Made by a program: the position numbers and the translations under genes. Shown here one piece after another: positions 1 through 10,199 of a stretch of 64,000 bases of DNA. How positions within the stretch are numbered: the stretch's first letter is position 1; every line of letters begins with the position of its first letter. This stretch comes from Dipteris shenzhenensis. Its lineage: Eukaryota > Polypodiophyta > Polypodiopsida > Gleicheniales. Where the stretch lies: NCBI GenBank assembly GCA_047967505.1, contig CM106539.1; one strand, 5' to 3'. The notes beneath the pieces are model-generated. The model worked only from the letters and a program-made list of their open reading frames with translations, made no database searches and was not told where the DNA came from.

Positions 1-560
1 GCTATAATTGTACAATGATAAGACTAGAACCTTCCATTTTATGTCTTTGTGGATGCTTCTCATGTAGCCATTGTGTTGATGTAGGAACATAAACCTAAAT
101 GGTATTGAACGGTGTAATATGCAAGTCAAAAACTACAAAAAATAGAAAATTTCTTGCAAGATAGAAAAAGAAACACTTCGGAATGATTTATTTCATGAGC
201 ACGTTCTACCACTACCTCTTAGGGAGCAAGTTCACCTTCAATGTGGACCATTTTGCACCATTGTACCTCGTTAAGTAAGATAGCCTGTTAGATGTACTTT
301 TACAAGAATTTGAATTTTTTTGGGTGCATACTTGAGGTAGTACCTATGCAATCACCGACTATTTGTTGCACTTAGAGAGTGGCAAGGATTTTGGTCTATT
401 TCTAATGACCTTCTAGATGCAGACCCATTTGAGATTGAAGTAGAAGTTCCATTGCTCATGCCTATGTAGTATGATGACATGTTCTAGTTTGTGGAGACCA
501 GCCTCCTAGACAAACAATTGTCCAAAGACCAACGCAAGTGGCTAGCCCTCCAAATCCCTT
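1..560 (+). pseudogene. Ty3/gypsy pol remnant (RNase H region), truncated by window edge
   Basis: Conceptual translation gives a broken RNase H domain of a Ty3/gypsy polyprotein. Visible pieces are FYVFVDASHVAIVLM near 38-85 (the DAS active-site turn), HYLLGSKFTFNVDH near 210-255, LLQEFEF near 300-318, and ITDYLLHLESG near 354-385, which corresponds to the usual 'VADYLSRLESG' end of RNase H. It continues as the linker towards integrase to about 560. Stops and at least two frame changes interrupt it, so it is dead. The reverse transcriptase would lie to the left of the window. No integrase follows, so the element is also truncated on its right side. Assignment to Ty3/gypsy is firm; lineage is not determined. 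Confidence 0.8.
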
Positions 561-2127
561 AAGGAAAAGGACGGAGTCATGGAATCATACAAACAATGTA
601 CATACACATCAATAATAATGAAATAGACAACATTTCACAAAAAGCATTGAGGAGCTCAGTAATATCCTCGGATTCCTCACTGGAATGGCCTCCCCGTAGC
701 CCTCCTCTACCCCTCTAACGATGGGCATCAGTGATATTTCAATCCTCACTGTTGGATTGAAAAACATCCATAATGATAAAGTGTGCTCTATTGACTCACC
801 GGCTAATTTACGAAGACTACATAAGATTGACCAGGACTGGCCAGTCATTGGCTAAGGGAGGCTGCCGCTATTGTTCACCAATGCTCTACCATGTGCTGAC
901 ATGTCTTGTTCACGTCTCTATAGTTTTGCCAGTGTCATCCAATTCGATGCCATATGTTGACTTGTGAGTTCACCCCACTTCAACTTGCACTGATGTGTCT
1001 CCAACTTGCAGCGCTGCTAAATGAGCTAATAAACTGCCAGAAATCGACGTTGGTCACCGGTTCCCAATCGAAAACCCCTAGAATTGACAATTGGCTATCT
1101 AATTTATTGGTGGTTTTGCTAGTTTTCAACCTGAAATCGGCCCCTGCCGCTACTGATTCCCTACACCATTTGTGTTGTTGTAGAGCCTCTGAAGTTTGAA
1201 CAACTTAGGGGAGTGTTAACACATGCGTGGCTTTTTTGGGGGGAGGGGGAGGGGGAGGGGGGGCAGTGGGGGCGGGGACATGTATATCAATACCAGGGCC
1301 AAAGTGTTGATTAGACTGTTTACACATTGAGAGGCATCCATGGGCAGTCAATTAAACTAATCAGAGGTGAGTTTTTTAATGATGGTCAGGCATCTCGTTA
1401 TACACACACCGCCCTAGTCCTACGTGAACTCCACATCTTTCCCTCCCCAAGCCCTTCCATGGGTAGCTAGACTTGGGTGCCCAAGGATGGACACCCTTCA
1501 AATCTTCCAATCACCTTTGTGTTCAAGGTCCCGCAAATTACAAAACCATCATTGGGTGGTAGTTGTGTGGGTGGGCACTCAATCTTTTAAAACATACGAT
1601 GGACAGCTAGTATCCAATGGCTAGGGCTCTTTTTGGGTGCCCACACAATTTGGGGGTATGGGCCTTTCCCATACCCACTCAGACCAGCTTGGCAGGGCAG
1701 TCCCCATAGCATAGCTCCAAGCTGCCCTGCAACCGGTCACACCACCTTCTCAAGACAATTTGGGGGGTGCTTGGGCGTATTCGCACAGCTCCTAGATTAG
1801 ATGCAAACCTCCTACAACTAGTTTTGAAAAGGGGGCAGAGGGGCAACAGAGGCTTTGTTGCCTGCAGTGGGGCGGGACAGAGGGGCTAGCTCAATTGAAC
1901 CTACGAATAGCTGATTTTTCAAGACTAAGTGTAGCTCTATCATGCCACTTTCCCTCGATGAACCCCTCCATCCATCTCACACCATCCATCCTCCCCTCCA
2001 CTTTCCGAGGATCCTCCCCTCCATCCATGTGACACCATCCGAGAGCATCTTCACTTCCATTCCATGTGGCCAAGTAGCTACCACGTCGCTCACAATTCTC
2101 CCAAGGGGGGTTCCTGAATCCTTTAAG
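561..2127. other. Intergenic spacer upstream of hydrolase copy 1
   Basis: I see no supported gene here. A G-run interrupted by single A or C lies at about 1239-1275. The stretch 1900-2120 is pyrimidine-rich with repeated CCATCC-like words and could belong to the promoter or 5' UTR of the downstream hydrolase. Open frames in this stretch have no recognisable domain. Confidence 0.5.
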
Positions 2128-2130
2128 CTG

Positions 2131-2229
2131 CTCAACTGTGTACTGAATGGGAGGGGAAGAGTTGAAGTTCAACTGTTTACTAAACGGTAGCTCAACTGTG
2201 TACTGAATGGGAGCGGATGAGTTGAAGTC
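2131..2229 (+). repeat. 60-bp-offset direct duplication around the start codon of hydrolase copy 1
   Basis: A 39-bp word at 2131-2169 recurs at 2191-2229 with two mismatches. Each copy contains an ATG in the same context (2147 and 2207). A weaker third echo (TCAACTGTTTACTAAACGG) lies between them at about 2169. The upstream ATG opens a 19-codon frame that stops at 2204-2206, immediately before the second ATG, so it forms a small upstream ORF in the same phase as the main frame. Confidence 0.8.
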
Positions 2230-3735
2230 TATCGTCCTTCCGGATGGACGACGACTCGCCTACCTCGAGTTTGGCTGCTCCGACGGATCTGCTACGCGAT
2301 CTATGGTCGCATTGCATGGATTGTTTTCCTCTCGTCTCGGCGCAATGCCAGGTACCCAATACACTCGCATGTAGAAAAAAACACTCGGCAATGCCTCTTG
2401 CATCAGTAATGGAGAAACAAAACCAGAAATGGGCGGACGAACCGGTGGAAAGAAGCTGATTGCTAAGAGTGAAGGACGTGAGAGGCTATTTGCAACAATG
2501 CTGATGAATTCACAATGCGCAGGAGCCAGAGAGGAGGTTCTACGCGAGTTCGGCGTTAGGTTGATTGCCATCGACAGGCCAGGTTATGGCCAAAGCGATC
2601 CGCATCCTTCTCAAACGTTTCGTTCAACTTGCAAGGACATTGAGGCTCTGGCCGACGCGCTTCATCTCGGCAAGAGGTTTTGGCTGCACGGCTATTCGAT
2701 GGGTGGGGCTTTCTGTTGGGCAGCGGCCCGTTACATTCCAGACCGGATTGCAGGCATAGCTATGTGGTCTCCTGTCGGCAATCTGTGGTGGAAGGTAAAA
2801 TTTTCTGCTGGAACTTCTCAGGAATGCTTGATGTGGAGCAACTTCATTCCCAAAATATGTTTCTGATCTCTGTGTGTCTATCAAATATGGTATCCCGTCG
2901 GCAATATTTCTTCCCTTCAGCCTAAATTCATTAATTCCTAAAGCAATACAAGTCTTCAATCGCTTAAGAGTGAAGTGATTTCTGAGGGTTTTGGCCGGTT
3001 CAACAGGATATTCCAAACGAGGAGCGCAAAGCAATGCTCTCAAGCTACTCTGTTGTCGACAGAATCCTGTCCTTCTTCTGCAAATATGTGCCGTTCTTGG
3101 TTACCAAATGGTACAGCAGAATTTTGTCCTCGTTCTTGATTGATCCTGGAGTAGACTTGACGACAAGCCTGTCACCTGCAGACAAGAAGTGCTTGGAGCA
3201 GGAGAGGAACAGAGAACTAATGTTCAGGTAGAGACTCCAAACAGACTGTAGAAAAGGGGCTCGAATTATAAGGTGTAAAAAGGAAGAAGCCAATTTTTTA
3301 TCTTTAAAGGCTTGCATACCTAGTTTGCCAATTTATAAGGGCTACTCTGTTAGAACTACTCTAGACTGAATCCAGGGAGGCTATTAATGCAGGGACAGAG
3401 TTGAATCCGTGAAGAGGAGTAAAGGCTTTGGAGTGGCCAAGGATTTTGAGCTGATGAACAGAGGCTGGGACTTCGAGCTGGCAGAGGTGGAGGGAGAACA
3501 ATTGAAAGGGAAGAAGATCCACATCTGGCAAGGGCTGGAGGATCCTCTGGTACCTCCAAGGTTGCAAAGATGGGTGCAACAGCAGTTGCCTAGCTTTGTG
3601 CATCTACACGAGCTTCAAGGCCAGGGCCATGTCTCCTTGTTCTTTTCTAACATCGGCTTGGACCGCATTACATTGGAAACCCTCTTTGTCAATGAAGGTG
3701 AATTGGTGGAGGCCCAAGAAGAAAGTCATACCTAA
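2207..3735 (+). CDS. Alpha/beta-hydrolase family protein, copy 1 (four exons)
   Basis: Predicted exons are 2207-2351, 2523-2794, 3007-3227 and 3393-3735. All introns are GT-AG (171, 212 and 165 bp), giving a 326-residue protein. It shows the alpha/beta-hydrolase order: HG oxyanion motif (residues 37-38), RPGYGQSDP (67-75), nucleophile elbow GYSMGG with Ser107, acid in GLEDPLVP (Asp263), and His292 in GQGHVS. The family hydrolyses ester, amide or other small-molecule bonds; the substrate cannot be inferred. No signal peptide or membrane segment is evident. Exon boundaries and phases match the paralogue at 20.3 kb, which supports this model and its start. The first two exons have the same lengths in both copies (145 and 272 nt). 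The frame is unbroken, so it is probably functional. The exact start is the least certain point because the start region is duplicated. Confidence 0.88.
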
Positions 3736-4814
3736 AGAAGAGTTAAGGCATGTTATTGTTACTTCCTTTCTAAGCAGAACGTCTTACTTACACTCAATAG
3801 TGGATACTCTGTTTTGGGAACCAATAGAAAAGCCTCTCTCTCCTTTTATTGAAAGACCCTTCAGTTTTAACGAGCCTAAACAAAATTTGACTAACAAAAT
3901 GTAGCTATTTGGGAGTTTTCTGCAAAGACCCTCCAAGAGGCTTACATTTGCACAACGCAATCCACAATAAATAGTTTAAACGCCTAGATTTTCTAGAGCT
4001 TACTCATGCTCAACGAGAAGCCTAACATGGCTTAGTCTTTAAATCTTCTTTGCTCTGTTCTTGCATCAACCAAAGAATGGTAGTAGTCATAGCTTTGAAT
4101 CTTGCCTTAGGTAGCAGTCCCCTTGTATCACCATAATAAGGAATGGTAGTAGTCGTAGCTTCACACTGCCAATTCAGTGCAGATTTGTAGGCAATGGATG
4201 CATGTTAGGGCAAGCTTTCCTATATTTCTCTTCCAATCACTCCTCTAAAACATTTTTCATAATGGCATACATATGCCTCTTTCCATCATTTAGCAACCGT
4301 TGTCTTGTAACCTCATTTAGTGAGCACCCCATTGCATTTATGTTGACACTGATCCCATATGTCCATCCTTTGAAGGTCAGTTTGTGTCAAGACCTAGTGC
4401 TCACTAAATTTTTGTGAAGGGAGCTCTCCTACCATGTGATGGAACAATAGACTAACTAAGAGGTGGCACTCCTATGAGTTTCCTTTTTGTTGTACGATCC
4501 ATTTTTACTTATAACACCCTCTTTATCCATTTTTGTTCCTTGTCTACCCCAAAGAAAATGCATAGCTTCCTTCTTCTACATTTTAAATTTATTCATTGTA
4601 ACATATACGTCTTGAACGGGAATATATGCAAGATAACACGTGCATTTGTCGATGAGTCCATGGATTGGGAGGCAGAACGACAGAGCCTTCTGCAAATCCC
4701 TTGACGATCTCTGTAGAAAACTCGAAGTGCTTTTACTTTATCCAATTGGCTCAAGCCCACGTGAAAAGTTCCAATCAACATTGCATCTATTATTCAGCCT
4801 TAGGTCACAAATGG
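3736..4814. other. Spacer between hydrolase copy 1 and prolidase pseudogene
   Basis: No supported gene. A short word (GGAATGGTAGTAGTC) occurs twice at about 4075 and 4141. The stretch 4640-4814 is open in one frame and may be a 5' extension of the prolidase copy, but I do not recognise it as part of that protein. Confidence 0.5.
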
Positions 4815-6295
4815 GAACTTACCAGTTTCCAATTGAGCTGCATGCCCATAATCGTGTCAAATTGCTCACCGCTCTCAGTGATCATCCCGAATCTCAGAAG
4901 CTTCCTTCAAAGGGGTTCGTGCTTCTGCCAGTTGGTGAGGATCAATGCTGATATTGCACTGATGACCTTGTTCTCTTCAAACATGAGAGTTGTTTAGCCT
5001 ACTTATTTGGAGTAAAGGAACCGGGCTTTTTTGGTGCTCTTGATGTGGCGACACGCAGGCATATCTATTTCTGCAAGATTACCACCAGATTATGCCATAT
5101 GGTCTGGAAAGATACAACCACTCTTGTATTTCAAGGACATTTATATGGTGGATGAAGGATAATGAAATCGAAGATAAGATGAAGCAGCGTAATGGAGAGA
5201 AGAATCCAATGGTATACTTGTTTTCTGGCCTAGACACAGACAGCAATTATTCCAAGCCTGCTTGTTTCCAGGGAATCGAAAAGTTTGATACTGATCTTCA
5301 TATACTGCACCCCATTCGGACAGAATGTCGTGTATCATTATGAGCTTGATCTTCTGCTTCATGTTAATAGAATCTGTTCTGCAGGACATGTTGAGGTAAT
5401 GCGCGTCGCTAAAGCAGGCATGTGTCACCCAGTGAGGCTGGTTTCCGACAAGTATCGGCGACCAGGGCGGATTCCTGGCCGTCAGAGGCGGTGGCCACGT
5501 GGCATACATCGAACAGTCCATGTGAAGAGAGATGCATCACAGAACATCGATTTCGGGACACGAAGCACGCGTTTTTTGATCGTTGGATTGGAAGATCGAT
5601 CCAACGTGGACGGAGTGCGCCTTTTTTCAACTGTTGGATCGAGATCAGATTTAACGGTGATGAGTTCTTGGGAAAAGTGCCGGTGGCACGCGTTTCCAAA
5701 AATAAGGCCTCCGTTGATCAACGGTTGGAATCAATCCTCCATCGACCCCCGCCGCAGACGGAAGTTGAAGGTCACGGAACAAACATCGTTTCTATGATTG
5801 ACATAACGTGCTCATTTCCGGTCAACGGAATCTTTAGCAATGATCAACGCATTATATATGGGATGCTCAGAAAGTAGTCATTTAAGCTATCAAGTGTGCA
5901 CTCAGCTGGATTGAAATTCACAAGCTGGTAGAGCTGAAAATATTAGAGGCCCTTCTCAAAGGAGGCAGATTTGAAGCAAATGATGAATAGAAGACTAGGG
6001 GCTACCTTTACGCCTCATAAGTCACTTGTCCTCCTTTTGGGTTGCTCATATGCATGTCACCCAACAAAAAGGATGTTTGTCGAAAGCGAATTCATTTCCT
6101 TTGGACTTGATATGCATGACCTAGGCAGCTATCCTCAAAGCTTGGAAAGATCAATGGCACCTGGATTAAGATCACTTTGTATATCTAGGAAAGGCACTTG
6201 GATTAAGATCACCTTGTATATCTAGGAAGCTTCAAGAAGGAATGGTAATAATAGTCGATCCAAGAAGCTACTTCATTGAACATTTAATAGATTAG
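4815..6295 (+). pseudogene. Processed pseudogene of Xaa-Pro dipeptidase (prolidase)
   Basis: Segments collinear with eukaryotic prolidase (a cytosolic peptidase of the M24 'pita-bread' family that cleaves Xaa-Pro dipeptides) appear in order. They include ELHAHNRVKLLTAL and KGFVLLPVGEDQ (4830-4945), AYLFGVKEPGFFGALD (4998-5045), LDTDSN and FQGIEKFDTDL (5228-5300), HPIRTECRV (5310-5335), GHVEVMR (5385-5405), IDITCSFPVNG (5798-5830), RRLGATFTPH (5991-6020), LDMHDLGSYPQSLER (6107-6151) and EGMVIIVDPRSYFIE (6235-6279). There are in-frame stops, at least three frame changes, no introns, and loss of the C-terminal ~100 residues. The intronless layout suggests a retrocopy. Between about 5423 and 5797 prolidase sequence is replaced by unrelated DNA (separate entry). 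Confidence 0.85.
5423..5797 (+). other. Foreign block replacing the central part of the prolidase pseudogene
   Basis: On the left the prolidase reading ends after the GHVEVMRVAKAGM segment. On the right it resumes at IDITCSFPVNG. The normal ~70 residues between these points, which hold the first metal-binding aspartates, are missing and replaced by ~370 bp of more GC-rich sequence. That sequence contains several 'TTGGATCGA/GATCCAACG' words in both orientations near 5580-5745. It has no recognisable protein in any frame. It could be an inserted non-autonomous element with deletion of the target, or a rearrangement at retrotransposition. Confidence 0.55.
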
Positions 6296-7284
6296 GCAAT
6301 GACTCGTGTTGTTCAAAACAGATATTTTCCTATAGAAATACAAAAACCTTAAAGATCAAAATTTTAAAGGTTTTCATTGAGATTTTGCGAGTTTTAAGAA
6401 AAAAGTACAACTCAAAAAGCCTTGAAATTTGTGAAGTTCAAAGCCTTAAAATTTCAAATTTAAAGGTTAATTTTCAAGATTTGCCACTCACCTCACATTA
6501 AAACTCGATTTTTGGAGAACATTGGGCCGTAATGAGGAATCTAGAGATTACTTGCCTCATCAATAAGAAAAAGATTTATAGATTTAAGAGATTTAGAGAA
6601 GTTTGCCTTGAAGATGACATTGTGGTCATGGTTAATGGTTGTGAAAACCGACCAAGTGTTTGTATGAGATTCTAGATGTAGAAGTAGTTATGGTTGGAAG
6701 TCCTTGGCCATGAATTTAGTGGTCTTACTAGCAATCTTTGTGTTTATCTTTGAAACCATGGATCAGGACTAAGATACACGTGAGAAATTAGCTTGATTAA
6801 GATAGAACATATGAGATGAAAGCCTACAAATAAGCATTTAAGTCGAGTTATATTGAGAAAAGAGAAAAATGACAGCCAATATTTTTAGGATTGTGTGCCA
6901 AGAGTACTAGAGATCGATCATGCTTGGTAGTTTTCATATAATCTTAGCATCATTGGGATTGAGACACCAAGGGAGGCAAGTTTGATCTATAAATTTAAAG
7001 GAAAAGAAAAGAAAGATAACATGTGCATTCAAAAGAGGGGCTTTTGCAATTGGGGAGTTAGTATCTATTCTTCTTTTAAGAAGGGGCTTTCAAATTGAAA
7101 TGCTAAAAAGCTCTTAAAATTTTGTGATGGGTTAGGGTAACAATCATGTGTAATGTAAGGGAATTTGATTTAACCCTTTAAAAGTATGAGTTTTTAAATA
7201 CATAATGTCACCTTGGTCTTGTTGCACTATCCTTGTTAAGCAACCTTGGTAGAGCAACACTTTTTCTCTTTTGGGCTTCTCTTT
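6296..7284. other. AT-rich spacer
   Basis: No supported gene. A short direct repeat (GGCACCTGGATTAAGATCACTTTG-like) lies at 6153-6225 inside the pseudogene tail. The rest shows no domain or clear repeat structure. Confidence 0.5.
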
Positions 7285-7484
7285 TTCTTTGATGCCGTAG
7301 GATGCGTTATAAATCTTATTCTAGTTAAATTTCATATTGGTTGTCCCCGCCTTGCCTTGTTACAATATCTTTCAATCACAGGTGCATCTTTGATGCTATA
7401 GGATGGGTTATAGTTTTTATTTTGGTCAAATGTCATATTGCTTGTCCCTTGCCTTGCCTTGTTATAGCATCTTTTAATCACCTT
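7285..7484 (+). repeat. Direct tandem duplication, ~100-bp unit
   Basis: The stretch beginning TTTGATGCCGTAGGATGCG near 7286 recurs beginning TTTGATGCTATAGGATGGG near 7388. Each copy continues through a 'TTGTCCC..GCCTTGCCTTGTTA' segment and ends in 'CTTT.AATCAC'. The copies are clearly diverged, so the duplication is old. Confidence 0.7.
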
Positions 7485-7689
7485 CTCAAGTCATTTACCC
7501 AATTCTTTGGTAAACCTTAACAAAATGTTTTCACAATACATATAAAATGTCAAGACCTATATGTTGTTTACCTTAATCAAAGCTTAACCTTAAAGAAGTT
7601 CTAAATTAGCCTTTCAAGCCTAATAGTATTACAACTAGATGTTTCTTTATGTAAGAGGAATCATGATAATAAATAAAGGAAAACAAGTC

Positions 7690-7772
<83 letters not shown>
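7690..7772 (+). repeat. Compound microsatellite (TC)n(AC)n
   Basis: An almost pure TC run of about 43 bp passes directly into an AC run of about 38 bp. It is a good candidate polymorphic marker. No gene is associated with it. Confidence 0.97.
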
Positions 7773-7774
<2 letters not shown>

Positions 7775-8452
7775 ACACAAAAACTTTTTTAATTGATTTT
7801 TACTTTTATTAATTTACTCCTTTAAAAATTCAACTTTAGTCTTTTGGTATATTTTCTTTAAAATTGATTTAATGCATTATTTATTAGTGCTTTCCTTTGT
7901 GAAATCATTATACTTTTATACACTAGAATCTGGAGCGATGTTCTTGTTCCTAGGTAAAGCAATAACAAGCCAGGGGAAACATGCCTATCCGATACTTATT
8001 TACTCGTTTTTTACTTGAATGGTGGTAGGTAAGTGGGCCCTGACCTTGGAGCTTGGACTACCAGATGGATTCAACACTTTTTGGTAACCCTACTGGGTTT
8101 TGGTTGTAATAATATATTTGAAATCAAACTTAATTTTAGTTCTTCAAGTATTTATCTCCCATATCTAAATTATTTCAGATTAATGTTGTTAATATATATA
8201 TGACTGAATCAATTGTATGGTTCATTTATTGATGGGATTATTAAATTTAAACACACAAATTGACACACACACATACACAAGATCTTACTACAAGTTTGCT
8301 CATGTTTTTCTCCAAAAAAATAGTTTGCTCAATTAGAATACACTCAGAAATATTAAGCACGTATAATGGCAATTGGTTATTCATTATTAAGGAAATAGCT
8401 AAGGTGCTAGGAATCTCATCCTATGGCAACTTTCAAGAACTTGCTCAATGAG
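7773..8452. other. AT-rich spacer
   Basis: No supported gene; long T-rich and A-rich stretches and a short (AC)n at about 8250-8280. Confidence 0.5.
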
Positions 8453-8720
8453 GTATAGGATATGATTACCAATCTCCATCCCATAGTTAATGAGAAGTTT
8501 GAACTTCTTGCACAGCTAATGTAAATGTCTTAAGAAATCTCACAGGATAGCTAATAGACAAAAACTAGATGTCCCAGATGTGGGAGTTATTTGTTGCGCT
8601 TATAGAGAAATGGGATATTATGAATATGAGTGTCATATTGCCATTATGTCTATTGTTTGAAGCATAGGAATAAACAAAAAATTTACAGAAATCTCTATGA
8701 TGCAACCAAAAGTGAACCCA
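8453..8720 (+). pseudogene. Retrotransposon gag remnant with degenerate CCHC knuckle
   Basis: A broken reading contains MITNLHPIVNEKFELLAQ (8462-8515) followed by a frame change and CAYREMGYYEYECH (8598-8639). The latter fits the C-x2-C-x4-H-x4-C zinc knuckle of retrotransposon gag with the second Cys changed. Stops interrupt it. Too little remains to choose between gypsy and copia gag. No LTR is visible beside it. Confidence 0.5.
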
Positions 8721-9147
8721 AACCTAGTAATTAGCATTGAAAACTGAGTCTATAGCTAAAACTAATAGAGTATCTAAAGGAAAAGCAATCCAGACAGCAT
8801 CCACATCAAAATCAATATCAAAAGGAAGTTTCATTCGTTGAGATCCCCATGATGAGAAAGGAGTAAACATAGAAGATTTACTTGTAGAGGATCCTCGCAT
8901 GCTAAAATCCCCTAAATAATAAATATCCAATTTCAAGGGTGAGGCATGCCATTGATATTATTGCATCATCAAAGGTAATCACTATTACTTTAATGATGGT
9001 AGAATAGAACTACCCTAGATCTGCATAGGGATCAAGGTGGTAGACAATCACAATTGTGTTGACCACTGGAAACCACACAAGAAGCTTAAGTGAAGGTGGT
9101 TGAGGTGATGATGGTGGAAACCTGACCGAGGTGGCAATGGTATGAGT

Positions 9148-9187
9148 GGATCTATCCTCAGGTATGATCATACCTGACAATAGATCC
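9148..9187. repeat. 40-bp near-perfect palindrome
   Basis: The two 20-nt arms (GGATCTATCCTCAGGTATGA and its partner) are reverse complements with two mismatches and no spacer. The centre is TGATCA. It lies 350 bp upstream of the Helitron-derived segment. A wider direct repeat (GAGGTGGCAATGG-like) at 9129 and 9263 flanks it. Confidence 0.8.
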
Positions 9188-9502
9188 ATTTATACCCTTC
9201 TAAATGATCATCACACTTTATAGAATCCATTTGATGATACCATTGCTAAACGAGTGGCAACGTGGCCAAGGTGGCAATGGCAATGGTACAAGTGTGAATT
9301 TGCATATCCACAAGTATGTGGATGGAAAAGTGTAGATGACCAATCATCAAAATGCTTGAAGCCATAGAAAATGTCAAAAACAAGATTGAATACCATCAAA
9401 GGTATGCTGCCCAAAAAGAGGAGCACCTTAGACAATGCGAAATGGATTGTAGAACCAAGCACGAAGGATACTAGAGGTGACATCAAAACTGAGAATGGTG
9501 GA

Positions 9503-10083
9503 TAGGGAACAGAAGAGAAAGACCAGCCTCACGGAATGGTTCACTTACAACTGATTGCAACATGATGCAGATAATTTGCTTTACAGTGATTTTCTATGCG
9601 AGATGGTCTGGAACAAATCCAATAAAAAGTGGTCTAGAAGAAGGTGGGGCAATAGCATTGGTAGGATGTATAACATGTCTCCATCTGCTGGTGAATTATA
9701 TTTCATGCATATGCTACTTAACGTTTGCAAGGGTTGTAAGTGTTTTGATGACTTGCGCACTTTTGATGGGCAAGTTTACCCTACTTTCAAGGCAGCATGT
9801 GTAGCTAGAGGGTGGTTGTTGGAAAGTGATGAGGAATGGTTTATTTGCATGCAAGAGGCCGTTTTACATCAAAATAGCACACAGTTGAAGCACCTTTTTG
9901 TTACAATTTTGATTTTTTGTGAGCCAACATCTCCACGAATTTTGTGGGAAATATTCTCAAACGATCTATCAGATGATTTCTTCCATGCATTGGAATCAAG
10001 TATGGTTGACCATCATGGATTGGCATGAAAGGAGGCTCTATGGCACTTGGAGCACATTCTCCAACAACATGGGAGAAGGTTGG
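9503..10083 (+). pseudogene. Helitron helicase-protein fragment
   Basis: The translation (main open part 9555-10028) matches the conserved region between the Rep domain and the Pif1-type helicase of plant Helitron proteins. In order it shows LTEWFTYN, LLYSDF, MVWNKSNKKWSRRRWGNSIG, RMYNMSPSAGELYFMHMLLN, CFDDLRTFDGQVYPTFKAAC, ESDEEWFICMQEA, LWEIFSNDLSDDF, and after one stop EALWHLEHILQQHGRRL. Helitrons transpose by rolling-circle replication; this protein would be nuclear. Neither the HUH nuclease nor the Walker helicase motifs are present, so the fragment is internal and dead. No TC/CTRR ends are assigned. Its right end abuts the decayed copia element. Confidence 0.82.
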
Positions 10084-10199
10084 TGACACACACACTTTTT
10101 TTAGTGAAATCTTATATTTATGTGTGGGAAACCCCAAAAAGAGATAAAAACCCACCATTAAGTACAAAGGAAAAATTTACAAGTAAAGCCTCAGAGCGA

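Noticed and set aside
5285-5797. 170-codon open frame across the prolidase junction
   Set aside because: It joins a prolidase fragment to the foreign block by chance. Prolidase homology continues in other frames on both sides.
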